From assembly GCA_035515795.1 (NCBI GenBank), contig DATJAY010000012.1, forward strand, positions 88,532-152,531: a stretch of 64,000 bases of DNA, read 5' to 3'. Both the position numbers and the translations under genes were made by a program. Shown here one piece after another: positions 9,172 through 18,721 of the stretch (within the stretch, counting starts at the first letter, position 1; each line of letters opens with the position of its first letter). Origin of the DNA: Candidatus Acidiferrales bacterium (GTDB lineage Bacteria > Bacteroidota > Ignavibacteria > Kryptoniales > JAKASW01). The notes under the pieces were generated by a model that worked only from the letters and a program-made list of their open reading frames with translations, did not search any database and was not told where the DNA came from.

Positions 9172-10182
9172 ATGAAAACAAAAATCTCTACGAAGTTTTT
9201 CGTTCTCACTTTCCTGGTGATTGCGGGTTGTCAGAAGAGCGAGCCGGTTGCCGTTCCCCCTTTGCAGGAGTACAGAGATGGCTCAAATCTTTTTGTCGTA
9301 AAAATTCCCTCGACGTGGCAACAGTCCGCTGAGCCGGGGAAGCTGAACATATATAATTCGCAGGACTCATGGAATCGATTTGCAGATCCGACATCGAGTT
9401 CGAAATCGGCGGTGAGGATGTACATTTATGCCCAGGAGGCAGGAGCAAAAACACTCGTGGCTGCAGCGGAGGATTTCAAATCTCAATTGAGGCAGGAACA
9501 GGCACAAATCGATCCTGATGTGCAGACGACGTTAGCGGGGAGTCCGGCCGTGAAGATTCCGTATTCGTTGAAGCTCGATGCTAACAACACCATATATTCT
9601 TATCGCATCATCAGTGTCAACGACAGTATGGAATACGGAGTCGAGTGCCAGGGATTTAACGACGATTTTAAAGATTACACGAATGTATTTGACAGCGTGG
9701 CGCTGACCTACAGCATAGTTCCCAAGGCGGTGGCCCAGCAGCAGCTTCCGGAAAACATGATACCGGCGGCGACCATGGCATCATATCAGAACGACTATTT
9801 TGTAATCCAGTATCCGGATAATTTTACCGTGACTCCGAAAGGGATGTCGGGCGGTGTATTGGCATCGCTTTCAATTAAGGGCTACCGGGACGATTGCACC
9901 ATCGTAGCAGACGTTCATGATGCGAAGAACTTGACGGTCGACAAAATCTTTAATCAGGTCAAAGGGAGTTATCCTGCCAGCGCTCGTTCCGTGAAAACAA
10001 AGGTTAGCGGTCTCGATGCGTACCAGATCAGCTATTCTCCGTTCAAAGGAATTCAGAGCCGCGCGTACATCGTTGTGAAGAATAATAAATGGATTCGTAT
10101 AACTCTTAATTGGGCGGAGGAAATGCAGAAAGATTACCTGCCTGCTTTTGAGAAAACCGTCTCAAGTCTAAAGTTAAAATAA
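9172..10182 (+). CDS. Lipoprotein with two tandem related domains, unknown function
   Basis: The 336-residue protein has a lipoprotein signal (lipobox V-I-A-G-C, Cys20). The mature part appears to hold two copies of one beta-rich module. Each opens with a short aromatic/acidic strand and a Y/K-x-P-x-x-[W/F] turn (F-V-V-K-I-P-S-T-W near residue 45, F-V-I-Q-Y-P-D-N-F near residue 205). Each ends with a V-F-D-S-V-A-L-T-like or F-E-K-T-V-S-S-L-K segment. This resembles PsbP/DUF1795-type modules found in many lipoproteins, but the assignment is tentative. It stands alone between its own promoter and a hairpin region. Confidence 0.75.
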   Translation: MKTKISTKFFVLTFLVIAGCQKSEPVAVPPLQEYRDGSNLFVVKIPSTWQQSAEPGKLNIYNSQDSWNRFADPTSSSKSAVRMYIYAQEAGAKTLVAAAEDFKSQLRQEQAQIDPDVQTTLAGSPAVKIPYSLKLDANNTIYSYRIISVNDSMEYGVECQGFNDDFKDYTNVFDSVALTYSIVPKAVAQQQLPENMIPAATMASYQNDYFVIQYPDNFTVTPKGMSGGVLASLSIKGYRDDCTIVADVHDAKNLTVDKIFNQVKGSYPASARSVKTKVSGLDAYQISYSPFKGIQSRAYIVVKNNKWIRITLNWAEEMQKDYLPAFEKTVSSLKLK

Positions 10183-10190
10183 CGATAGCT

Positions 10191-10248
10191 AATGGCTCAT
10201 AGCTCGCGGCTGATAGCCGCGGGCCGTGGGCTGTGAATATGAGCCATT
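10191..10248. promoter_or_regulatory. Nested inverted repeat covering the start codon of the glycerophosphodiesterase gene
   Basis: AATGGCTCATA (10191-10201) is the exact complement of TATGAGCCATT (10238-10248). Inside it, CGCGGCT (10205-10211) pairs with AGCCGCG (10215-10221) around a 3-base loop. In the mRNA this would place the ATG at 10239, and the GTG at 10233 next to it, in or beside a stable structure. Confidence 0.5.
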
Positions 10249-11003
10249 CATTGTTTGGAGACGGTGTAGAATTTTATAACGTCGCGCATCGCGGCTTTTC
10301 TGCGATAGCTCCTGAAAATACCATGGTGGCTTTCGAGAAGGGGATGGAAGCGGGGGCCAACATGCTCGAAATGGATGTTATGATGACGGGCGACGGCCAG
10401 GTCATCGTGTTCCATGATTATAGGCTTGGAAGAACCACAAACGGGAACGGTCTCGTAAAGAGATCCAATTTCAATCACATCAGGATGCTGGATGCGGGGA
10501 CCTGGTTCAGTCACAAATACAAAGAGGAGCGAGTGCCACTCCTCGACGAGGTCCTCGAGATGGCGAAGAACCGTATCAGGTTAAACATCGAAATGAAGCA
10601 TCGACGGCATAATGGAGTGTACGCGCTGGTCGACAAATGTCTGAGGATAGTCGAACACCGGCGGATGGGTGACGATGTCATTTTTTCTTCTTTCAATTTA
10701 GAGGCGCTCCGTTATCTTCACTACAAAGCGCCGCATCTTCGTTTTGCACCCCTCTATCGTCACAATTTCAATCCGACCCCGCGTTCGTTCCCGCTGCAAT
10801 ACGGGGCACAGGGAATAGTCCTTAATCATCTGTTCCTCAATCGCACTACAGTTCAACAGTTCCATAACCTCGGCATCAAAGTATTTGTTTATACTGTAAA
10901 CGGGCTTCGTAAAATTGAGAAGACGATCAGGTTGGGAGTCGATGGCGTAATATCGGATAATCCGGCGGCGGTTGCCTCGGTCACAAGACGAATTATAGGA
11001 TAA
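10239..11003 (+). CDS. Glycerophosphodiester phosphodiesterase
   Basis: GDPD-family TIM-barrel enzyme of about 254 residues, the usual size for the cytosolic UgpQ-like type. The catalytic signatures are H-R-G-F (His17), A-P-E-N-T (Glu26), L-E-M-D-V (Glu44, Asp46) and V-F-H-D (His59, general acid/base). The C-terminal strand V-Y-T-V-N and G-V-D-G-V-I-S-D-N-P are also family-typical. It hydrolyses glycerophosphodiesters to glycerol-3-phosphate and an alcohol. It has no signal peptide. The start may be the ATG at 10239 or the GTG at 10233; both lie within the right arm region of a nested inverted repeat, and there is no obvious ribosome-binding site. Confidence 0.9.
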   Translation: MSHSLFGDGVEFYNVAHRGFSAIAPENTMVAFEKGMEAGANMLEMDVMMTGDGQVIVFHDYRLGRTTNGNGLVKRSNFNHIRMLDAGTWFSHKYKEERVPLLDEVLEMAKNRIRLNIEMKHRRHNGVYALVDKCLRIVEHRRMGDDVIFSSFNLEALRYLHYKAPHLRFAPLYRHNFNPTPRSFPLQYGAQGIVLNHLFLNRTTVQQFHNLGIKVFVYTVNGLRKIEKTIRLGVDGVISDNPAAVASVTRRIIG

Positions 11004-11049
11004 GATTTAATTGCCGGCGTTCAGCCGTTAGGCAGCATCTAAAACGCGG

Positions 11050-12129
11050 CTACTTGCTATTGGAAGTGAAATGCTGGTATGAAGGGAAACCGACGTATTC
11101 GTCCGTCTTTCCATCGACACGCCGTACCGCAACCTTCGTTTGACCCTCTTTCACCCTTCCGATGGCTCTGACATTTCCTTCCAATGAATGCAATTTGGTG
11201 AAGTCTTTCTCTGCGATGGTGAAGAGCAGTTCGTAATCTTCTCCTCCTAACAACGCGTAATCTAACGAGTTTTCTCCGAGCTCGTCGGCAACTTTCCGAG
11301 TGATTGGATCGATTGGAATTAATTCCTCATCGATCTCAGATGCAAGGCTGCTACCTCCGTGAGTAGAGCTCGCTAGGCATATGTGCATCATATCGGAAAT
11401 CAGGCCGTCGCTGACATCGATCATTGAATGAACTTTGATTTTTTCAGTTAATGTCCTCGAAAGCATGATCCGGGATTCGGGCAATAAATGTTTTTGGAGT
11501 GCGTCATCATACCCTTCAAAGTTGGGTGAGAAGTCTGCGGGCTGGCCGGCTTCGATGTATCTATCTTTTTCGCGCTGAAGAATTCTTAGGCCGGCCTTTG
11601 CGCGTCCAAGGTCTCCCGTCACGCAGATTACATCCCCGGCTTTTGCTCCATTTCGAAGTACCTGACGATCGGGCTCAACTTCACCAACCAGAGTAATGCT
11701 GATGACGAAACCGATCGGTGAAGCTGAAGTATCACCTCCGGCGATGGTGCAATTGAGTTTCCCAAACTCATTTGCAAGCGACTCGTAAAATTCTTTGATC
11801 ATTTCTACGCTGATACCGGAATGAATTCCGAGCGAGACGAATGCGGCAACCGGCAGTCCTGACATCGCTGCAATATCGCTCAAGTTCACGAGTGCCGCTT
11901 TTTGCCCGAGATGTTTCATCGATGTATATGATAGATCAAAGTGGACAGCTTGTGTCAGAATGTCCGTGGTGACCAAAGTATGTTTGTCCTGCGACGGCTT
12001 GATTATCGACGTGTCGTCGCCGATGCCCTGTAGCACGACTGGATTTGAAAACTTTGCGGCTATTGATTTGAATTCATCGATGAGTTTGAATTCTCCGATT
12101 TGCGAAAGGGGGGTGAATTTTATTTCCAT
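11050..12129 (-). CDS. thiL: Thiamine-monophosphate kinase
   Basis: ThiL phosphorylates thiamine monophosphate to thiamine diphosphate using ATP. The sequence shows the PurM/AIR-synthase-like fold: an N-terminal I-G-E-F-x-L-I motif, G-I-G-D-D-T (metal-binding Asp pair), T-T-D, a V-N-L-S-D-I-A-A-M segment and G-G-D-T-S. Further on are V-T-G-D-L-G-R-A, D-V-S-D-G-L and the late L-G-G-E-D-Y-E-L-L-F motif. An upstream in-frame ATG at 12219 would add 30 residues absent from the family, so the ATG at 12129 is preferred. No other thiamine gene and no TPP riboswitch was recognised nearby. It converges on the phosphodiesterase gene. Confidence 0.93.
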   Translation of the reverse strand: MEIKFTPLSQIGEFKLIDEFKSIAAKFSNPVVLQGIGDDTSIIKPSQDKHTLVTTDILTQAVHFDLSYTSMKHLGQKAALVNLSDIAAMSGLPVAAFVSLGIHSGISVEMIKEFYESLANEFGKLNCTIAGGDTSASPIGFVISITLVGEVEPDRQVLRNGAKAGDVICVTGDLGRAKAGLRILQREKDRYIEAGQPADFSPNFEGYDDALQKHLLPESRIMLSRTLTEKIKVHSMIDVSDGLISDMMHICLASSTHGGSSLASEIDEELIPIDPITRKVADELGENSLDYALLGGEDYELLFTIAEKDFTKLHSLEGNVRAIGRVKEGQTKVAVRRVDGKTDEYVGFPSYQHFTSNSK

Positions 12130-12275
12130 CTTCCTTGCCAAGAAATTAGTGAAAAGACAGAGTAAATCAAATTGTGCTTCCTTGTTTGTCTTGATCCTGA
12201 AGAATACTTTTATAATCATTGACCATGATTTCCATGCTGCTTTTGTCCGAATTTCGGATAAGATCGAAGTACTAG

Positions 12276-14876
12276 ATGAGGAAATTTATCGTCTGCGTTG
12301 TTCTCCTTTCGTGGCGCCTTCTTCCGGCTCAACAAAAGGTGTTTAATGTGGAACCCTGGCAGCATCCCGGAGCACCACCGGGATTTGTCGGCGAGAAACA
12401 CCCTTCGATCCCACGACTGAGCCCTTTTGTGACTCCGATAAGAACGAATGGCACCTCCTACTCCACGACGTTTTATACCTTCAATGACATAGCCGTCTTC
12501 TCGTACATTGACAGCACGAGCGTAACAATCACGACGTCGGCGGCCGATACGATTTTAAACAAGACTCTTCGCGCGGACTCATTTGACACCCTCTCGCCGG
12601 GCAATGGGATCTACATGGTCACCGCAAACGAGCCGTTTTCGCTTCTGACGGGAGACGCGATCACAAGTTTCGCGAGCGGATATTTTGCGGTAGATGCCAA
12701 CGGAAGCGGTGTAAGCACTAAGCTGAATACCTGGATGATGAAAAACAGCTCAGATATTGAAGCGCACTTTATTCTTTTTTCTTACGACGGGATTACGCAA
12801 TTCACCATAAGAGATCTTGGAGCGGGAAATCTCATATACCGGGGGTTTATCGACACTTCGGGCTATTTTGACTTCCCGAACGTTTCATTGCTGGAGGGAA
12901 AGGCAATTCAAGTCTCAAGTGATAAGCCGGTGTCCGCTCTCTCGTACAACGACCAGGGATATTACATCCCCAGTGCGAACGGAACCTTCGCCGGGAATTT
13001 GTTCTACGGTTTCTCAGGACATCCTTCCGGGTTGGAGAACTCGATTACCCTCACGTCATATTCCGATAGTAATTCGATTGTTATTACGGATTTGTCTAAT
13101 GGTGATACTATTTTGGTCGATACCCTCAATCACCAGCAGGTGAGAACGCTCGGCGTTTCCGGAGATATATTCTGGAAAGTGGCGTCAAGCGGAACCCTCA
13201 CTGCCGCTAACATCCCTTTCGAGGAATCCTGGGAAAGAATAACCCCGTACTATTATCAGCTTACCGAAGTTGCGGACTCAACGGGGAAAAACATCGGCAC
13301 CTCGTTCGTTGTTCCGACAACTGAAACTTATTTATCAATTTTTTCTTACACTGACAACAACCAGGTTCGTATCACGCTGCTCGGCGACATTTCTCATCCA
13401 TATCAATCGCAAGAACTGATAAAGGACACCATTCTGCAAAATGGGGGAGTACTTGTTATTAGTACTGAGCTTGGGGATAATGTTTATCAAGTTCAGAGTG
13501 GCAGCGGCGTTTCCGTTGTGGAGAGTTTTGGGGGTGGGGGCGGAGCATTCGTGCCGATAAGAAACCCGGCGGTGAGCCTCGCTGATTTGGCAATTGCACA
13601 GTCCGATATCGTGCCGGATACGACGAATTACCAGGCCGGACAGGACGTGACTTTCAACTTGACGATCCATAATTACGGCTCGATCGCTGCTTCGAATGTT
13701 GCAGTTGTTGCTTATGATGGAAATCCTGACCTCGGCGTTGCACCCGTGCTGCTGCGTCAAACCGTTCCGGTAATTACCGCCGGTGACAGCGCGAGATTGT
13801 CGTTCTCCATGGTTATACCGCCGGGATGGCAGTACCATTCGATTTACGTCAAGGTCGATCCGAATAATTCCATAAATGAATTGAACAAATCGAATAATGA
13901 AGCGTTCAGATACTTGTTGCCGGGCAAATATCTGCAATCGCCCTATGCGGTGTATTTCTCTTCGCCGGGGGCACTCAAATCGCAGGGCGATACTCTTTCC
14001 CCGAATCCATTTACGGTCACTGCAGATATATTTAATACCGGAACCACAGACGTTTCCGATCTTAATATCGATGTTTCGGCCAGCGGGATGACCATACTTT
14101 CCGGAGCCACAAGTTCAACGATCAATGATTTTTCCGCCGGCGGTCATTTGAATTTCACCTGGAGCTTGCGGGCATATAAAGATTCGACAGGATTCGATTC
14201 GCTGACAGTGAACTTATTCCAGCCATTCATAGACACAACCGTAATGAGTGCCGGCATACTTGTGCCAGACACTGTTGCTCCTCCGGTTCCGCAAGGGCTC
14301 AACGCGGAAATCGACAGCTCCGGACCGGGCAGGGTGAAGCTGAAATGGACAGCGGATAGCATCCGCGACCTAGCCGGTTACAAAATTTATTATTCGACCG
14401 ACAGCACTAATCTTCTTGCCGGAACGGCAGCAGCGCAAGGCAGCTCCCCCATCTATACTTCGAATATTGACTCGTTTGTCATATCGCAACTTGTAAGTGA
14501 AGCGAACTATTGGTTTGCTCTGTCGGCATATGATTTCTCGGCGAACGAAAGCTCAAGGAGTCAGAGCGTTAAGGTTTTTACCATTACGAGTGTTCATCAA
14601 AATCTCCTGCCGAGAACTTTTGCCATTTCACAGAATTACCCGAACCCGTTTAATCCGACGACGATCATCAATTATCAACTCCCATCGATCAGCCATGTCC
14701 TACTGAAAGTCTACGATGTGCTTGGCAGAGAAGTGGCGACGCTGGTAGATGAGGTCAAGGCGCCGGGAAAGTACGAGGTCGGATTCAATGGCTCGCGGCT
14801 TGCGAGCGGGGTTTATTTCTATCGAATTGTGGCGGGCAATTATATTTCGACAAAAAAGATGCTGATCGTCAAATAA
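12276..14876 (+). CDS. Large secreted T9SS cargo protein with CARDB and fibronectin III domains
   Basis: The 866-residue protein has a signal peptide of about 18 residues ending near L-P-A-Q. An N-terminal beta-sandwich region (to about 430) reminiscent of IgGFc-binding/adhesin N-terminal domains follows. Next come a CARDB-like cell-adhesion domain (about 437-545), a second Ig-like domain (about 550-660) and a fibronectin type III domain (about 665-765). The T9SS sorting domain has Y-P-N-P-F-N-P-T-T near residue 788 and ends K-K-M-L-I-V-K. No catalytic motif is visible. The likely role is surface adhesion or structure; the ligand is unknown. Confidence 0.85.
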   Translation: MRKFIVCVVLLSWRLLPAQQKVFNVEPWQHPGAPPGFVGEKHPSIPRLSPFVTPIRTNGTSYSTTFYTFNDIAVFSYIDSTSVTITTSAADTILNKTLRADSFDTLSPGNGIYMVTANEPFSLLTGDAITSFASGYFAVDANGSGVSTKLNTWMMKNSSDIEAHFILFSYDGITQFTIRDLGAGNLIYRGFIDTSGYFDFPNVSLLEGKAIQVSSDKPVSALSYNDQGYYIPSANGTFAGNLFYGFSGHPSGLENSITLTSYSDSNSIVITDLSNGDTILVDTLNHQQVRTLGVSGDIFWKVASSGTLTAANIPFEESWERITPYYYQLTEVADSTGKNIGTSFVVPTTETYLSIFSYTDNNQVRITLLGDISHPYQSQELIKDTILQNGGVLVISTELGDNVYQVQSGSGVSVVESFGGGGGAFVPIRNPAVSLADLAIAQSDIVPDTTNYQAGQDVTFNLTIHNYGSIAASNVAVVAYDGNPDLGVAPVLLRQTVPVITAGDSARLSFSMVIPPGWQYHSIYVKVDPNNSINELNKSNNEAFRYLLPGKYLQSPYAVYFSSPGALKSQGDTLSPNPFTVTADIFNTGTTDVSDLNIDVSASGMTILSGATSSTINDFSAGGHLNFTWSLRAYKDSTGFDSLTVNLFQPFIDTTVMSAGILVPDTVAPPVPQGLNAEIDSSGPGRVKLKWTADSIRDLAGYKIYYSTDSTNLLAGTAAAQGSSPIYTSNIDSFVISQLVSEANYWFALSAYDFSANESSRSQSVKVFTITSVHQNLLPRTFAISQNYPNPFNPTTIINYQLPSISHVLLKVYDVLGREVATLVDEVKAPGKYEVGFNGSRLASGVYFYRIVAGNYISTKKMLIVK

Positions 14877-14923
14877 CTTCAAATATCGTTTAAAACCGGA
14901 CAGATTGACCGTTTTCTGGAATG

Positions 14924-14952
14924 TTGAAGATTCGGGGTGCAAGAATTATATT
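14924..14952 (+). promoter_or_regulatory. Candidate promoter of the tRNA-Leu gene
   Basis: TTGAAG at 14924-14929 and TATATT at 14947-14952 are separated by exactly 17 bases. They lie 45 bases before the mature tRNA 5' end, a plausible position for a short leader. Confidence 0.45.
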
Positions 14953-14996
14953 TTACATTCAAAATCAGTTGCTCCTTTCCGAACCAGGTATTGCGA

Positions 14997-15078
14997 GGGC
15001 ACGTGGCGGAATTGGCAGACGCGCTAGCCTTAGGAGCTAGTAGGTCACCCTGTGAGGGTTCGAGTCCCTCCGTGCCCA
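14997..15078 (+). tRNA. tRNA-Leu (anticodon UAG)
   Basis: The acceptor stem GGGCACG (14997-15003) pairs with CGTGCCC (15071-15077), and the discriminator is A15078. The anticodon stem CTAGC/GCTAG encloses the loop CTTAGGA with anticodon TAG at 15031-15033. The D arm (GGCGGAATTGGCAGACGC) is typical of leucine tRNAs, and the T arm contains GGTTCGAGTCC. The 3' CCA is not encoded (CACT follows), so it must be added post-transcriptionally. The tRNA is single and precedes the tig-clpP-clpX cluster. Confidence 0.95.
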
Positions 15079-15258
15079 CTAACGAAAGTTAGGCGCCGGA
15101 ATAAAATATCTTTGATCGCAAATCAATCATTTGCCGACGAAGAAATATTTTGGTGAAATAGACTCGATGCATCGTTGTCGTGAAGGACCTCCTTGAGACG
15201 ATCTTCACGGATTGGATCCTAGTCGGATGGAACGAAAACTTAGTCAGCAGGAGATAAG

Positions 15259-16545
15259 GTGGATTACAAAATCATTGACCTCGGCGGATTAAAAAAACAG
15301 CTCGAGGTAACTGCAACATTGGAAGATGAAAAAGTCAAGACAAAATTGGAATCTGCATATAATGAATTCCAGCAAAAGGCGGTCATACCCGGTTTTAGAA
15401 AGGGGAAAACTCCAATTGAAATTGTCAAGAAAAGATTCGGTGAAGAAATAGAATCGGAATCTTTACCCGAGATAGTTAACGACGTTGTAAAAGAAATATT
15501 CGAAAAGGAGAACACGAAAGTTGCCGGTGTGGTCGACTACAACCTTGACTCTAGAAAGTCGGGCGAGCCGCTCCATTTCAGATTGACCTTTGAAGTCGTT
15601 CCCGAAATCGAGCCGGCGGGATATAAGGAGATGAGACTTGAGCGCTCGATGTACAAGATTCTTCCACAGAATGTTGAACATGAGTTGATGCATATCCGGG
15701 AAGCGAATGCCGAGAAAAAGGAAGTAGAACATCTCGATGATGAAAAAGGGATGGTGACGGTCGATCTTCAGGTAATCGACGCGGGCGGTTTGCCGCTAAT
15801 CGGACAGCGAAGAGAAAATTATAAAATCGACCTGCGGAGAAAGGCACCGGAATTGGCGGAGATACAGGCTCGGCTGTTGAAAGGCAATAAAGGGGACGAG
15901 TTTAACATCGAGCTTGAGACTTTCGACAAGGACGGCAAGCAGGGCGGCAAAAAACCATTCAGGGTATTTGTGAAGACCCTGGAGAAATTTGTGTTGCCCG
16001 ATCTGACCGATGAATTTGCAAAGAAAATTTCCGGCGGGAAAATGGAGACGCTTGCCGCCTTGAAGGATGACATCGAAAGAGAGCTTGAACATTATTACGA
16101 AGACAAGGCCGAAGAGGAACTTCGCGATAGGATCGCAGAGGAGCTATTGAAGACAAATGAATTTGAGATTCCTGAAAGCATGGTTGAAGATTATCTTAAT
16201 GATTTGATAGCAGAACTGAAGAAACAATCCGGCGACCAGGAAGTCGATGAAGGCTTTGTAAAGGAGCGATATCGAGAGGCCGGGGTAAGGGCAGTGAAGT
16301 GGAATCTTCTCGCTGCAGCAATTATCCAGAAGGAAGGATTGAAAGTCGATGAGTCGATTCTCGAGCGGACGGCCGACGACGAATCGACGAAGTACAACAT
16401 TGACAAGGGCACGCTTATCAAACACTACAGACAATCCGACGACGTCAAAAACAAGTTGTTGTTTAATGAGATGTTTAATTTTATAATTAACAATGCTGAA
16501 GTTAAAGTTGTAGAAAAGAATCCGACACACGAACATGAGGACTGA
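15259..16545 (+). CDS. tig: Trigger factor, ribosome-associated chaperone
   Basis: The 428-residue protein shows the trigger-factor order: an N-terminal ribosome-binding domain with the G-F-R-K-G-K signature at residues 45-50, a central FKBP-like domain (about 150-245) and a helical C-terminal domain. The central domain lacks an obvious complete peptidyl-prolyl isomerase site, so it may be mainly structural. A GTG start follows AGGAGATAAG. It is the first gene of a tig-clpP-clpX operon, the arrangement common in bacteria. It chaperones nascent chains at the ribosome exit. Confidence 0.93.
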   Translation: MDYKIIDLGGLKKQLEVTATLEDEKVKTKLESAYNEFQQKAVIPGFRKGKTPIEIVKKRFGEEIESESLPEIVNDVVKEIFEKENTKVAGVVDYNLDSRKSGEPLHFRLTFEVVPEIEPAGYKEMRLERSMYKILPQNVEHELMHIREANAEKKEVEHLDDEKGMVTVDLQVIDAGGLPLIGQRRENYKIDLRRKAPELAEIQARLLKGNKGDEFNIELETFDKDGKQGGKKPFRVFVKTLEKFVLPDLTDEFAKKISGGKMETLAALKDDIERELEHYYEDKAEEELRDRIAEELLKTNEFEIPESMVEDYLNDLIAELKKQSGDQEVDEGFVKERYREAGVRAVKWNLLAAAIIQKEGLKVDESILERTADDESTKYNIDKGTLIKHYRQSDDVKNKLLFNEMFNFIINNAEVKVVEKNPTHEHED

Positions 16546-16549
16546 TGAA

Positions 16550-17161
16550 ATGGAAGTATTCAATCAATTGACGATTCCTTACGTTATCGAGCAAACAGGC
16601 CGGGGCGAACGAGCGTATGACATTTTTTCCCGATTGCTGAAGGAGAGAATCATCTTCATCGGAACTGCGATTGACGATACCGTCGCGAGCCTGGTAATTG
16701 CTCAACTCCTCTTTCTTGAAAGTGAAGATCCGAACAAGGACATAAACTTGTACATAAACAGTCCGGGGGGGAGCGTTCCTGCCGGATTGGCAATATACGA
16801 TACCATGCAGTACATCAAACCGGATATCGCGACAACCTGCGTCGGGCTTGCCGCCAGTATGGGAGCGGTTCTTCTTGCAGGCGGGGCAAAAGGAAAACGA
16901 GCCTCTCTCCCGAATGCCCGTATAATGATTCACCAGCCGTGGGGCGGTTTTCAAGGGTCCGCGGCCGATATCAGCATTCAAGCTGAAGAAGTGATCAAAA
17001 CCAAAAGAAGACTCAACGAAATTCTTTCTCAACATACCGGTAAACCCGTTGAACAAATTGAAAAAGATACAGATAGAGATTATTTTATGGCTGGTGAAGA
17101 TGCGGTAAAATACGGCTTAATCGACACAGTTCTCATGAAAAGGGACGATAAAAAGAAGTGA
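16550..17161 (+). CDS. clpP: ATP-dependent Clp protease proteolytic subunit
   Basis: ClpP serine peptidase of about 203 residues. The catalytic triad is Ser103 (G-L-A-A-S-M-G-A), His128 (M-I-H-Q-P-W-G-G) and Asp177 (D-R-D-Y-F-M). The ATG at 16550 is preferred over an ATG five codons upstream (16535, overlapping tig) because a GAGGAC element sits about 9 bases before it and the family starts there. It is 4 bases from the tig stop and thus translationally linked. It forms tetradecameric rings and works with the ClpX encoded downstream. Confidence 0.96.
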   Translation: MEVFNQLTIPYVIEQTGRGERAYDIFSRLLKERIIFIGTAIDDTVASLVIAQLLFLESEDPNKDINLYINSPGGSVPAGLAIYDTMQYIKPDIATTCVGLAASMGAVLLAGGAKGKRASLPNARIMIHQPWGGFQGSAADISIQAEEVIKTKRRLNEILSQHTGKPVEQIEKDTDRDYFMAGEDAVKYGLIDTVLMKRDDKKK

Positions 17162-17188
17162 AACTAAATTGGAGTTACAAAAAACATT

Positions 17189-17308
17189 ATGGGCAGTTTG
17201 CTCCTGATTGTTATGTTGATTTTTCTTGTTTTGTTTGCTATCTCTATTCCGACGGTGATCTCGGACTTAAAGTCAGGACGACAAAAGGACGTCGAGAAGG
17301 AATTCTAA
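17189..17308 (+). CDS. Putative 39-residue single-pass membrane microprotein between clpP and clpX
   Basis: An ATG at 17189 opens a 39-codon frame ending in TAA at 17306-17308, just 6 bases before clpX. It begins M-G-S-L-L-L-I-V-M-L with about 21 consecutive hydrophobic residues, then a hydrophilic charged tail (D-L-K-S-G-R-Q-K-D-V-E-K-E-F). This is the pattern of a single transmembrane helix with a cytosolic tail. A GGAG lies 14 bases upstream, which is far for a ribosome-binding site. It could equally be a chance frame in an operon spacer. Its function is unknown; an adaptor or regulator of ClpXP is speculation from position. Confidence 0.45.
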   Translation: MGSLLLIVMLIFLVLFAISIPTVISDLKSGRQKDVEKEF

Positions 17309-17314
17309 ATAACA

Positions 17315-18580
17315 ATGGCTAAGCAGCGTCAAGAAGACATGCACTGTTCCTTTTGCGGACGTGCCGCGAAGGAAGTGAAGAGTCTGGTTGCTGGACCGGG
17401 GGACGTTTATATCTGCGACGTCTGTGTAGAACACTCTGTCGAAATTCTGCGAAGCAATATACCCATTTATAAGCAGCATACGGATAGTTTCACCGGAAGA
17501 GCTCCACTCACACCTGTAGAGATAAAAAATGCGCTGGATGAATATGTGATCGGACAGGAGCACGCAAAAAAAATCCTGTCCGTTGCAGTTTACAATCATT
17601 ACAAACGCATCTCTCTTCCTCCGGGTCTGACTTCCGAAGATGACACCGAGATCGAGAAGAGCAATATCGTTCTAATCGGTCCGACAGGAACAGGCAAGAC
17701 TCTTCTTGCACAGACTCTCGCAAAAATTCTGAACGTTCCGTTTGCTATCGCAGACGCTACGACCCTGACGGAAGCCGGTTATGTCGGTGACGATGTGGAG
17801 ACTATTCTCGTTCATCTTTTGCAGAATACGGATTATGATGTTGCTCGCGCGGAGCGAGGAATTGTTTATGTCGATGAGATTGACAAGATAGCGAGAAAAA
17901 GCGACACGCCGTCGATAACACGCGATGTCTCCGGTGAAGGTGTGCAACAAGCTCTTTTGAAAATTCTCGAGGGCACAGTTGCGGGTGTACCGCCTCGCGG
18001 CGGCAGAAAGCACCCCGAACAGCCGCTGATCAATGTAAACACCAGAAATATTCTCTTCATTTGCGGCGGCGCATTCGAAGGGCTGGAGAAAATAATTGCG
18101 CGCCGGACGAGCAAGAATCCGATCGGCTTCAGAGCGGACGTGCATTCCGTCAAAGAAGACCAGGTGAACGAACTGTTGCCCCTCGTTCAGCCGGACGATC
18201 TTCTGAAATTCGGGTTGATTCCCGAGTTCATCGGCCGCTTGCCGGTGGTAGCGACCTTGCACACCCTCAGCCATGAAGCGATGAAAGATATACTTACCCT
18301 TCCGAAGAATGCGCTCGTGAAACAGTACAAGAAACTCTTTAAACTTGAAGGGGTGGACCTCGAGTTTGAAGACAAGGCGCTTATGGCCATTGTCGGGAAA
18401 GCGGTAGAACGCGGAACGGGTGCGCGAGGACTAAGGTCGATTCTTGAAGAGAAGATGGTTGATATAATGTACAATCTTCCATCCATGTCGAATATCGGCA
18501 AATGCATTATTACAAAAGAGGTTGTTACTGACGGAGCGGATCCGCTTTTCCTGACAAATAGGAAACAAGCCTCAGCCTGA
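17315..18580 (+). CDS. clpX: ATP-dependent Clp protease ATP-binding subunit ClpX
   Basis: The 421-residue AAA+ unfoldase is full length. The N-terminal zinc-binding domain has Cys11, Cys14, Cys34 and Cys37. Walker A is G-P-T-G-T-G-K-T (122-129), Walker B is V-Y-V-D-E-I-D (Asp187/Glu188), and the pore loop G-Y-V-G is at 156-159. The I-G-F pattern needed to dock on ClpP is present (N-P-I-G-F). It unfolds tagged substrates and feeds them to ClpP. It is the last gene of the tig-clpP-clpX cluster and converges with the DUF1573 gene. Confidence 0.97.
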   Translation: MAKQRQEDMHCSFCGRAAKEVKSLVAGPGDVYICDVCVEHSVEILRSNIPIYKQHTDSFTGRAPLTPVEIKNALDEYVIGQEHAKKILSVAVYNHYKRISLPPGLTSEDDTEIEKSNIVLIGPTGTGKTLLAQTLAKILNVPFAIADATTLTEAGYVGDDVETILVHLLQNTDYDVARAERGIVYVDEIDKIARKSDTPSITRDVSGEGVQQALLKILEGTVAGVPPRGGRKHPEQPLINVNTRNILFICGGAFEGLEKIIARRTSKNPIGFRADVHSVKEDQVNELLPLVQPDDLLKFGLIPEFIGRLPVVATLHTLSHEAMKDILTLPKNALVKQYKKLFKLEGVDLEFEDKALMAIVGKAVERGTGARGLRSILEEKMVDIMYNLPSMSNIGKCIITKEVVTDGADPLFLTNRKQASA

Positions 18581-18721
18581 TTTATCATCGCTTTACCCGC
18601 GAGTTGAAACTAACCACAAAGACACGCAAGCTCACTGCCAACCAAGTGTGTATCCATGGTCCCTCGGGACAGCAATAGTGAGTCGGGGTGATCGATGAAT
18701 GAACGGATAGACCTCTACATC

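Noticed and set aside
11050-12275. TPP riboswitch near thiL
   Set aside because: No thi-box-like sequence was found upstream of the minus-strand start.
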